Source: Marsupella aquatica
Lineage: Eukaryota > Marchantiophyta
Length of the DNA: 64,000 bases
Assembly: GCA_973895155.1 (NCBI GenBank)
Contig: OZ316892.1
Location: 18,476,001 to 18,540,000 of the forward strand
Reading direction: 5' to 3'
The notes under the pieces are model-generated. The model worked only from the letters and a program-made list of their open reading frames with translations. It did no database searches and had not been told where the DNA came from. Both the position numbers and the translations under genes were made by a program. This document shows positions 13,601-24,700 of this stretch, one piece after another; within the stretch, counting starts at the first letter, position 1; the number at the start of each line of letters is the position of its first letter.

Positions 13601-16600
13601 AACGTTCCGTCCAGGTTATGCATGCGGTGCATCAGACGGGAGACAATCTCATCTACAGCTGCATTGGACGATGCACACACAAGAATCCTTGCCCTGCACG
13701 AAGAAGTAATATTAAAATCTGCAACTGCATCGCTTGAACGAACCTATGGAAAAGTTGGTACGAAAAAGTGCAGACAAATGAAGTAGGTCTACATGGAAAG
13801 GAGATAAATACCTGGGCTCCTCAATACGCACAGCTGATACCATCCCTGTCATGTCAGCCAACGAGTTAAACCAGGAATAAGAATGAACTAACCCCAATGA
13901 TATCGTCCCTTCTTCTAGTCTATAAGCTTCCCATAATTACGTGAGTGGTATACGTTGTTCACGAGATTGTTAATTCTCGGTGGAAACATTCATACATACC
14001 AACAATTGTCGAAGTCTGAAGTTAGATGTCCAAATCGATGTTGGGTCAAAGACATGCACATTATCGACAGCGTCATCCAATCAGAAGTGACCAAAATATG
14101 GACTTCGTTATTCATCTCATTTATATAAATACTGGTGAAGTGCACAAGGTCGGACAGAATATTTATGTTCATCTTTGACGAGAATAAGCACACAATAGTC
14201 ATGCACACGGAGGAAATACATTAAACCGTACAGGAATAATATTTTACATCTGCCACCAGGGATTCAAGGTCGTCTTTTGTGATCATAACCATACCTTTCC
14301 TGTTCCAGGAGGCCCTGCAAACATACGACAGGATTTGTAATGAGATTCAGATACAAATGATGACATGATTTCTACAGCTCAAATATTTATTGACTGGTAA
14401 CTCTGACCCTCAAAAGTCTTGAACGAAAGCCCAGATTCAAACAGGGCCATCGGTACAACAATCCTAGAGGGAATTACAATTCTCTTCGAACTATTAAATA
14501 ATGGGCAAGAAGAAGGCTATGTGTAATGAGAAGCGGGACGACGACGAATTTCAATTCGAACAGGGCGTGGCCACTATCTCAATCCAAGTTGAATTCAACA
14601 ATGTCTTATTCTCCACTAAGAAACTAAAGAGAGAACAAACCTTGTACAAGAAGAAACCCTTGTTGTAATCGCAACAGAGCCTCCACTGTACTCAGCTGTT
14701 TTTTGTTGAATAGCCTCTCTTTTCTCCAAGCTGACGCTCTGAAGCTGGAACTAGCTTTCCCATCTTCTTCTCGATAGCTATCACTGGAAGAGGAGATCAC
14801 AAAGTTGCTGCCTTCGAGAGGGTTCAGCAACTGCTGCTGCAGAGGATCCCACATCTCCGTGGCCCTACAGAGAGAAACGTACTGACGCTTCAGAGTCACC
14901 ATATTAGCCATCCGCAGCAGCGCACACTGCAAACCCAACCAAAACCCACCAAGCCGGACACAATTTTATTGATACATAATTGCTGCCATGTCTATTGGAC
15001 CACATCAAGAAATTGGTCACAAAATCGGAGCCAACTCTGATACATGAGAGTGAGACATGACTTTATGACCTGGACTGCCGTCACAAGGCTAGCTTTATAA
15101 ACATGAACTGAGATAGATCTACAGTGGGACCTGTCGTCAAATAAATAATCGTCTATCCCGAATCACTTTGAGGCGACCCTTTCATAGCCTGAAGTCCTTT
15201 GTCCACATGAAGTAAATTTCTACTTAGCTGGAAAACGGAAGAACCTTGCGCAAAGAAGTGGAGGACGGGAAAGCTCTGCCTCTGGTGATCGCTTAATCTA
15301 GAATGCAGCCAATAATCTCAACTCCCGGTTTGCCTGGTGTTGCCCTGGTGTTATTTATTCTGATCTACAAGGTACTCTTTCGAGGTACTGCTTCTCATAA
15401 TATAAAAAATTTAGAATTTGGCACTTCCATTCTCCTAATCCCCATATCCCAAACCCTCTACCAAGTTTTAAAAATAGAAAGTAATTTATATTAATTGTGG
15501 ATAAACTGAAAAAATTGCATCAATACACAACAGTAGATCGCGAACAATTTATCCTTAAGAAATAACTCTTTGACAATTTCATACATAGGTCTTGGTTAAA
15601 CTGGATGCCAAACCTGACCACCAGCCGCTGGCAATTCCATTCGGGTCCTTAGCAGTACACCCTTGTAATTGGTGAGTGTGACGACGGCCAGCAATTTTGT
15701 GTTGTTATGAGTAAGAAGCACAACTTCACTTGGATCCAAACGTATGTTCGAGACTTCGACCTGCTCAACTTCAATATACTTGAAGGGGTCATCAGAGGAT
15801 GGGTACATAGGGCGAAACTGCCACAAACTTGATTGGCTTCTGTCCTCAGGAAAACCTGTAACAAGTGAAGCCATTCAGGGCCGGGAATCCAAGCCGATTT
15901 CATTGAGTGCCACAAAAAGCTAGGCAACAAAAATACGCACAAGGCTGCTATGCATGACAGAGTATGCAGCGCTTTTGGCTGAGAAACTCCTGCTCCAGGA
16001 AATTTTCAAATTTCTGCCCAGAAGAAAGACGTACCTAGAATCTCAGCAATATTATTCGTTCCAGCCGCTGGAGCTTTATGAATGTCCCAAGAGCTGTTGA
16101 GATGGGCTTTGCATTCCTCAAAGATAAGGCCTTCGAAGCTGGACTTGTATACATTCATCGTTTGAAATTTGCAGGGCAATGGACTCTGCTGTTTTTGGAG
16201 TTGCGACCAAGAAGAGTCAGCAAGTAGGCTTGACGATCGATCTGGAGACCAAGGACCTAAAATCCCCAGTACCTCCCAGTCAAAGTTATCTTCCGGAGGC
16301 GCGTCAGAAGACAAGGCTTGAGCCTGAGTCGTGGGCTTCGCAGTTCGAGCTGCCGATGTCGGGGTCTTCCTAGGGTTGGTGACTTTCACACTCTTGGACA
16401 GATCCTGCAATTACAAGGTAAGAAACTTCTTAGGGCAGTGCATTGCAGCAACTTGGTATTCTCCTTCCAGGAAGCAAACTTTAAAACCGGAAATAGCAGA
16501 ATATGCAAGGCATGAATCTAGGGCATTTAGATTTAACCAGGACATCCATTGTACTAAGGAGTTTGAACGGAAGTCCTAAACCTCCATCTCGAAACCAGGG

Positions 16601-18673
16601 AAGGTGCTGGATTCACAAATTTACTTGCCTCGTCTTCGCACGCATCACTGGAGAAGCTATCACCAGTGTCAGTAGAGGAGCCACCATTAGCGCTTGTTGC
16701 GGTACGTTTCTTTATTTGCTGTGTCCAATTGACCACTGGGAAATTTGGCTGATTCCTGATCTTTTTGCTGACTGGACTGGGCTGTACATTACCTTCACTA
16801 GTTTCCGAGGATTCCCCTGAATCACAAGACTGAGAAGAGACATGTCTTACAGCAGGATCCAAAACAACACTTTCTTGTCTTGTTGGCTGGTATCTGCGGT
16901 GCTCCTTGGTGGTAATTGGTGCACGATATGAGTCATCTGATGTCTCAGACTCAGTGCCACTGCCCTGCGATCGGCTATTAGGGGGAGTTTGTGAGCTCCT
17001 ACGTGGTGCAGGTGGGGTGGTCTGCTTGACAACTGGACTACGCGTACTTTTCAGTCTAGGACGCCGAACGGATGGACCTGCACACCAATGACAAAGGTAT
17101 GGGTCACCGTATTAAGAAACGAAGCCATCCCCTGATTAAGATTGTTGAGCGATAAAGCTTGCTCTGAATCTCATATATCTGTAGCTACATCTCCACATAG
17201 GTACTGAGAATTGCCCTCGAATTTGTTACGATCGTTAACTGATGGCTCCCGAATCTCATATGTCCGTAGCTACCTCGCCACACAGAGACTGAGAATTGCC
17301 TTCAAAAATCAACTGTAGAAATCAACATTCTGCAGCGACAGCAGCACCTTTCACGTACTCTATTGCAGTGTATAGTAGCTTACAGTGCGTCACTTAAACG
17401 ATTCATGTAGTGGTCACCGCAGAAGACAAATTTTCAAAAGTGTAAAACATCATGGCACCTGGCTCATCCGGGTTTAGACGAGGACTTGTCTTTGATCGGC
17501 CATTCAGCCTGCAAGAATCCGCTGCATGTACCGAGCCTGAAGGGGTGTACCCTACCCAACAAAACCAGTCACTCAGTTAGGAAAGTTTCTTCTCCACAAT
17601 AACGTTAGGATCTTCGCTCAGATTCCAATGACTACAAAGAAATGCGTCACTTGTGAGGAACCGACATATGTTGCAAGGGCAATTATCTAACAGAGCGCAA
17701 ACTCGTTAATAGCGATATACATTGAGGATGTGCCGTTTGCTCTTCCGACAGTATAGTACTGTGAAATGTCAAGGAGCTGCTTTTTTGCTTCGTAAAGCCT
17801 GTGTGTATTCTTTCGAATCAAACTCTTTCTTTGAAAGAGTTGGGTTTCATAACTCTTGGCTGTACCCAAAACTATGAAGTAATCTTAAAAACATTTTCCG
17901 ATATGATCTCGTATAGAATCACTTCTGGTTGTTATCTTGTGCTCAGATCCATTTGTTTCCTTGGAATTGCTGAAAATAGTCTGGAGCGTTATATAATACT
18001 GACAATCAAGACTGATAAAGTTTCTACTTGAGGACACCACTGAAGAGTAGATATCCATACAGCCTTGTAAAGATTGGCGACTTTACAGTTTCTTGGACTC
18101 AACGTCACGGATTCCAAGTGTCTACTACAATGGATTCATGACTCATAGACTTTACTGGATTGAAATTTCCACCTGGTGACACCACCAAAACGTGCATATT
18201 CATATGAAAATGCAAAATTCTTGCATACTTTGGTCGACGTCTCCACGGTAAAATGCCGTATTTCTAACAAGACCTGCATACCGAAACGAAACCTTGCAAA
18301 GTATCTAGAAATTTTGCAAGCTGATACGTTCATTCTCTTAAGTTTCAAAGCTCCAATACTGCACGTGTGATACTGTGGTCGTCGAATTATCACGATTGCC
18401 AATCCAAATGTCCCCCAGGTTGAGTCAAAGTTAGGAAAGAATGATTTATCATGCACTCAGGCGACAGAATTTGGTACTCAGAGAATTCTGAGCGTCATTG
18501 AAAGGAACGGTTCGGCGTATACCGGGAGGAAATGTGGGCGTGGAGAAGGCCAGCAAGAGCTTGGCCTTGTGAGAGACAAGCATAGCCAGCTCAGCTTCCT
18601 TCTGAGCCACCTCGCGCTCTAATGTCTCCACCAACTGCTGCGCAAACCATAGCGGGTCGTCCTTCGATTCCAT
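10654..18673 (-). CDS. SEN1/MAA3-like superfamily 1 helicase
   Basis: Twelve exons join in frame: 18523-18673, 16617-17077, 16035-16404, 15614-15855, 14641-14926, 14295-14314, 14000-14015, 13812-13914, 13368-13693, 13057-13070, 12688-12808 and 10654-12458. They give 1304 residues. All junctions are GT-AG. The order is: a short coiled-coil-like N-terminus (about 10-40); a Ser-rich linker; a region resembling the SEN1-family beta-barrel/stalk; then the helicase motifs GPPGTGKT (504-511), CASSNAAVDE, DEAAQ (659-663), GDPCQLP (690-696), QYRMHP (728-733), VDGFQGRE and RMNVALTRAR. After about residue 905 an unconserved, charged tail ends in an Arg-Gly-rich block (RGRGRGRGR), a likely RNA-binding RGG region. 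SEN1-family proteins unwind RNA or R-loops in transcription termination; MAA3 is the closest plant type known to me. The acceptor of the eighth exon is ambiguous by 3 or 6 bases. Confidence 0.87.
13057..13070 (-). other. Helicase microexon, 14 nt: Walker B DEAAQ
   Basis: Bounded by AATGCAG and GTGACT on the minus strand. Joined to the G that ends the previous exon, it encodes D-E-A-A-Q, the motif II box of this helicase family. Without it the neighbouring exons cannot be joined in frame and the motif would be lost. Confidence 0.82.
14000..14015 (-). other. Helicase microexon, 16 nt: rest of the P-loop (TSTIV)
   Basis: Preceded by CTAACTTCAG, a branch-point-like and acceptor sequence, and followed by GTATGTATG. 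It encodes TSTIV plus the first base of the next codon. It supplies the invariant Thr of GKT and corrects a one-base phase mismatch that would exist if the 20-nt exon were joined directly to the next large one. Confidence 0.8.
14295..14314 (-). other. Helicase microexon, 20 nt: Walker A GPPGTGK
   Basis: Flanked by TTTGCAG upstream and GTATGG downstream on the minus strand. With the one base carried from the preceding exon it encodes exactly seven codons, GPPGTGK. It enters in phase 1 and leaves in phase 0. Confidence 0.85.
17180..17310. repeat. Tandem duplication inside helicase intron 1
   Basis: A unit of about 95 bases containing GAATCTCATAT, GTAGCTAC and ACTGAGAATTGCC occurs twice within the first intron (17078-18522). 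No coding content is seen. Confidence 0.5.
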
Positions 18674-19441
18674 TCCCTATCTATCAGACGTGCAGCGCAG
18701 CGCTCGCCGCCGCGCCCCCCGCCCCCCTGTTCCCACAAAGCAGCGATCCGATGCAAATCTTCACAGATCCGACGGTGACCGAAATCGCTGCATCCTTCGA
18801 ATGGCCTCACAAACAAACGGATCGACCTGTCTGCGTAATCAGAGCACTACTGCACAAATTCCCTGCCAAAACTCCCCAAAAGCCACGCCCAATCGCAATC
18901 CAGAGAGGGCACCGCAATGCAATGCTATAATGGAGAATCCATGCGATCAGTTCTTACCTGCCACGGTCCGTCTATTAACATACCGGGAAAGACACGTGCA
19001 GCACTGAAATCAGGGCAGGAAATGGATCCACGACTACGCAGCTCCTTTCGGAATCACAAATCGAGTCCTTTCCCGTCGTCCAAACGTACTAACCTACATG
19101 AAGTGGAGCCTTCAGCTCCTAGATGCACTATTGCGCATTATTTTGTACCTCCACAACCTCCGCTCACACCTCAAGACACACCAAACCACAACTCAACGTC
19201 CCAAACATCATGCAATCCAGGCACGACAACGATCTTCTCAGCATCGAGAGATCTTGTGCCTGGAGGCGGTGGCGACCAAATTTTCTTCAGCAAGTCCCAC
19301 ATTGTGTAAGACACAAGTGTGGATCGGCGCACACGGGAGAGCTTTGCTTCACTTGGAATAGCGTGGCGCTGCTCAGCCGAGCATTGCGGTGCTCTCTTGC
19401 GATGAATTCATCAGACAGACACAGAGGGCAGAGAGGCGGGA

Positions 19442-19465
19442 GCGAGAGAGAGAGAGAGAGGAGAG
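19442..19465 (+). repeat. GA dinucleotide microsatellite
   Basis: An uninterrupted GAGAGA run followed by GGAGAGATG lies about 770 bases upstream of the helicase start. GAGA tracts are common in plant promoters, but a regulatory role here is inference. Confidence 0.6.
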
Positions 19466-19581
19466 ATGAGCACGAGAAAAAGCGAGATTCGAAGTTTGTA
19501 GGGTTGCGCACAGGCGCGGGAGAATTGCCGGGAAACCCCTAAAAGTAAAACCCGGCGACTCCTCTCTCTACTGATGTAACG

Positions 19582-19706
19582 GGACACTCCATAAGTGGAA
19601 ACCCTGGATAATTGCAAGGTGTCTCGTCCTTCCCTTTTTTCTGGACACTCAATAAGGTGCGAACCCTGGATTATTGCAAGGTGTCTTCTCCTTACCTTTT
19701 TTCTAG
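19582..19706. repeat. Two-copy tandem repeat, 61-bp unit
   Basis: Both units contain GGACACTC, AACCCTGGAT, ATTGCAAGGTGTCT and CCTTTTTTCT. The copies start at 19582 and 19643 and differ at several positions. Confidence 0.65.
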
Positions 19707-20361
19707 ACCATTGTGCATTTTGTCTAATTATTGTAGCTTGATTACCCCTTACTTGAACATAAATATAATAGAGATGAGGAGAAGAGACAAGAAGCACACA
19801 AAAAAGACTTCCCATCATTTCCTGTTCATCTTTTCCGCATCCTTGTTTTTTTTTGTTTGCACCGTCACTTTCAGTTATGGTCTCACTTATGCTGTCATTT
19901 CGAGTAATGGACTAGAGCAGCCTAATTTTTTAGGTGCAATTTTTTGCCAAATTCCACATTTGCCAGAATCTAATGGTTGTCCGTAAATATCGGGATATCT
20001 GACAGTGAGTACATAATTCAGGAAAAACTTATACAGAATATTCCTAGTATCTCCTCCCTTACCAAGACTGACATTCACCACACTAGCTCAAAATGAAAAA
20101 AAGTTTAAAAATAGGGTGGTCTAGAGGCTTCATTCTAGACAGTAAGCTAGGAAGTAGGTTTAGATCACCCTTTCTTAGTTAGACTACAAAGAGTGTTAGT
20201 TAGATAGATACTTGAAGTGCAAACCCTCTATAACGGTTTCTGTACCTCTATCAATAAGTGCAAGTCATTTTAATGTAGAGTACTAGTTTGCCTTGAAAGC
20301 CGAAAGCAGACCCTCCCCATCCGACAAATGGTAGACTTTCTATTGCAGAGCATGCAATTCT

Positions 20362-20582
20362 ATAGGGTAGCCACAAGGGGACTATACCTAGGGATCCTAC
20401 ACGGACCCAAACCAAGAGGGAGACAGGGTAAAACTAGGGACCCAGACCAAGAGGGAGAGAGAGTTAAACTAGGGCCCCCAAACAAACAAGCTAGGGGCTA
20501 AAAGAAACCAATATTCCCACCTCTACGTCCCACATCCAGATCCTCCTCTCCCCTTTGGAACTGGAGGGGGGATTGCACCATA
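20362..20582 (-). mobile_element. SINE-like fragment related to the 43.8-kb copy
   Basis: The stretch matches the element at 43762-44012 in the same orientation. Shared pieces are AGGGTAGCCACAAG, the AGGGCCCC tract, GAAACCAA(G/T)ATTCCCACC and the GGGGATTG end. The tRNA-like head present in the other copy is missing, so this copy is 5'-truncated. Confidence 0.5.
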
Positions 20583-21767
20583 AAGTACAATTTTCACTTA
20601 TGAAGTAGGGGATCACCTGTAGGGCACAGATTTACAATTTAGGAAGGAAGTCACGATAGTCTCAACGGACAAAGGGCCCATTGTCTGTACAATCTACTCG
20701 ATAAATGCCAATTCCAAATGTTAACACTGACAACATAGTGCACTTTCTTTGTTTAGTCCACACCAGACGCCACAGTGAGAAATTATGGACACCTTCACCA
20801 AGCCCAAGACGTTGCAGGGTATTTTTGTAAAATTTTAAACTTTTAAGGGTACTTAGGAAATTTTGGTAACTCGAGATCAATGGTCCGAATTCAGTGGACA
20901 TGATAGCTAACCCAACATCCCTTGGAAGTGATAGTTAACCCAAAACATGGTTAATAAGTATGGGCAAATCAACAATGATGGGATGAGAAAACAAATGAAC
21001 TAGTGCCCCAGCTAAAACGTGTAGAGGAGATCCCATCCCAAGCCCATCCTATGTGACTGCCTTGTGCGGCCCCGCTTTTTGCCTGGTTTACTACATAAAG
21101 GAGAACAATGTTGCCCAGCTCATGCCTTGGGGATCCACTCGATAAATGCCGTGTTAACCTAACCCATGTTTGAACCGGTTTAAACCAATGACTCTTGATC
21201 GATTTCTTCCAAGTTGAGAAATCCCGGCCCTTCATTTACCTTGAGCTTTGATTATGCCACAATGCAAAAACATTCAAATTTGTCTGGAACATGTTACACT
21301 GAAGACAAGTTTTGCACGAACAAGCTGTAGATAATTATGTCTATGAGACTACATGACCTCCTGTTTCAAAGTTATCAGAATTTGTGCAACTAACTTGTTG
21401 CTCCCATTCCTGGCCAAGGGCAGGGAAGACAATCGATATTGCACACAAAAATTGCCTCCCAAGAGAAATCGATCACCTTCATATAATTAATTTGGGTGGT
21501 AAGCGAGACATCAGAAAATGATTTGCCCACCCCTAAGCTCATAGCACGTGTCTTGATCAGCATGCGTTTCCATCCTGGCTAGAGCTTTGAGACCATTCTC
21601 AATGAAAAATCTTTAAACAAAATTCAATTTCACCTTGATTTGTTTGGTAACCTGACCGTCATCAACACTCTGACGGCCTTTTGACTGCCAAAAGTCTCTA
21701 AACCAGCGGAACTAATAGAGAAATGGATGAATCAATAAGCAAGTCACTTCTACAAATAGAAAGAACC

Positions 21768-24700
21768 TCAGAATATGGGGCATGCAGGTATGGAGGCTGT
21801 TACATCAATCCCCCTTGCAGTGGGGCATAAGGCAAGTGGACAGTGGTCAATTACTTTGTTTGGGTTCCCCCACCAACTAAGTTCCCCCTTTCTATGATTC
21901 AAGGTTAGGAAGAGTAGTGGACCTGCAATGGCAACCCCTGTGTCTAAGGCAGCAGACAAAACATAGTTGTACCTTTGCCACCATGGTTTATAATATCGAA
22001 ATGCAACAAACTGGAAGATGAAGCCTGTCAAGAACCAAGAGTTGAAATTTACAGGTGTTGCGGGTGGCCAAGTCTTAACTGCACTCAGAAGTACTGGCAG
22101 ATGAACCCACTTGAGAAACTGCACCGCAACAATGCGATACATGAGTAGGTATCCAGTCATGGTGTCATTTATAGATCAAAATGCAACAGTGCTTCAATGT
22201 CAACAAATTGCTACAGACGAAGCGTGATAAAGCAGACAGGGAAAGAGAGTATCAAACCTCGAACTTTGGAGAAAGATTTGCGAGTGCCCAGAATGGAAAT
22301 GGAGCAAGGGCGCCAAACAAAAGCATCCAGGTCAAGTTCCTGTACTTTCCTATTGATCCGAACATTCTCTCTGTGCCAATAAGACCCCAGATGGTCGCAA
22401 TAGAGTACCCATTTGATGCATTCGGACATGACCAACTCCCTGATTCTCTGCAAAGTTTGGGTTCAACTTTAAAGAGCCAGTACGCACAGCATACATTCAC
22501 AACGCCAGCTAACAACGTACCCACAACCTGCAAATATTTCCGCAAACGCAACACAACTACTTTGTCAAGCAATGTAGATTTGAGATAGGATTAAAGAGTT
22601 AAATTTTCAACGCCCGTCCCTTGGATCTAACTTTGGTGGTCCAACAAATTTAAAAGTGAGAGTCCAGATCCTCAAGACAGACCAAATGGTCAGCACAACT
22701 GGAGACTGACCTGAACGAGGAACATGCTGCGGGGAGGAATTTTCATGTAGTGAGCCAGCTTGAAGTCACGTAGAAAGACCACAGCTTGCACCACACTGCC
22801 AGCAGCATATACTCGGAATGAGTTCAGCCCTACAACTCGACCAGGCGCAAGATAGCCGTAGAAAAAGTCCATGAGAGCTCCTGGTCCTTCAAACTGCAAA
22901 GGGCAAAGTGACTTAATTGAAGAATCTCAACGTAGCCTTCGCTCACCAATAGTAGTGGTGGACATTTGTTCATGATGTTCCCTTCCCCATAAGTCAACTT
23001 TCAATAAAGGGACAACCACAATTCGATTATTTCCTTTGCATGTTTGTAAAGATTGGTCTCTGAAAGATTGAACCACCACAATCCAATAGTTCTACCTGAT
23101 TTGTCGTTGCAGTGATAATACCAATAGGAAGGGTGAAGGCAAAGGTCAGCACTAAAGCGAACAGAAGTAAAATCCCTTCGAGTTGAAAAGTATCTTTCCA
23201 CCATTCCATCATAAAGAAGGAAAGTACACCATTCCCGATGAGCAGAGCCCAGAACCACCACGATGGTATGTCTGAATACCGCTGCATTAATCTTGTATGA
23301 ATGTCTGGCTTATACTTAACACCTGCGCAAAAGTTACAGGGTTGGACGTGCGGTCAAAGGAACCACTGTAATGGAAACTGTTTAAGTTGCAGTATACAAG
23401 GTAGTCATGAACATTTATAAATGGAAAATCAGTGTGGCGAAGGATTTCAATCGTTTTGCAAAATATCAATCGTTTCAACCGTTGTATCATGTCAATCCCC
23501 AGAGTCAATGATCTCATTATGCAATGGAAACCACAACTATCCTTCCCAGTAGTAAAAAATTATCCACGAAAAACTGTGCAGACCTACGCAACATTATAAG
23601 CCTGGCACCACTATTGCAACGAAAATTCAAGTGGGTACAGCTGTTCGCAAATGCACTCTTGAGATTTATCCCAATGCTCGACAAACAAATGAGAAAATTT
23701 GAAAACTAATGCGAAGGATGTGATTATGTTAGCACTAAACAAATTTCTCTGGCCAATTCAATGCATAATAATACTGTTATTAGCAGCATGTTTTTCTAGA
23801 GATTTGCAACATTCCTACATAAATAATTATTGTCACAAAGCCCCAAATTTTATCGGCATTATATAACAATTTGTTGAGGACATAAAAGGCCAGCGCACTC
23901 GAGAAAAAGTAACAGACTCTCTGGGAGAGAATATGCTGACTGAATCAACTGTGGTTATCTTATACCAAAAGGCCTGAATCAACAGACCTTTGCCAGATGT
24001 CATGAATCGGTCGTAGATATCCTTCCCATTCCACAAAAGGACATGAGTAAAAGCTGCAGTGACATAAGCGAAGACTAGGCCCCAGTGAATTACAGCATAC
24101 GATGTTGATAGTTGTGGGGGTCCATACGCATCATACTTGGTCTGATCCAGGAATAAACCAGTTTCTCCTAGGACCTGGCAAACGTCACATCTGTCACATG
24201 TTATTAAAACCTTTGACGACCATCCTATATTTCGTTCCGCAAATACGAACCACTGATTGACTCTGAAAACAACAACGTTTAACTGCCACATCTGAGAAAA
24301 TGAAACCACCCTCCCAAAGTTGTTTAGCGATCGCTCTGTCATTTGATCAACATCCATGGGAACTATGAGCTAGGCTCTACTGGGAAGTAAACACTTGCAC
24401 TAAGATTTTAAAAGTAGAAATTTCAGAAAATGAAGCATAGCTACACCTACCTTGGAGACATTATAGTGAAGGCCATTTTCAAGGAAGAGCTTGTTGGAGA
24501 TAATTGGATACGTTTGAGCACTGTAAACATTCATACTGTAGCATATAGGGGTAATCACATATGCAGCGATCACAAAACCAGCATACACATTGACCAAAGT
24601 GAACCATGGAGTTGCTAAAGGAGAGTGGAGATATGCTGAGATGGTGGACCAGTCCAGTGCGATAGCACCAAATCCTAATCCTTGCACTCCTGCACCATCA

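Larger units (their letters stand above)
18674..21767. other. Spacer between helicase 5' end and OPT 3' end
   Basis: The stretch holds the helicase promoter region and 5' leader. This includes a GAGA-type microsatellite at about 19442-19465, a 61-base tandem repeat (19582-19706) and a SINE-like fragment (20362-20582). Plus-strand open frames at 18622-19542 overlap each other in several frames and show no domain, so I do not call a gene. Confidence 0.5.

Noticed and set aside
13057-14314. Helicase looked like a pseudogene with one-base frame errors at Walker A and Walker B.
   Set aside because: Microexons at 14000-14015 and 13057-13070 with good splice borders restore both frame and the missing GKT and DEAAQ residues.
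18622-19542. Series of plus-strand frames upstream of the helicase.
   Set aside because: Several overlapping frames of equal length and no domain; more likely promoter and leader sequence.
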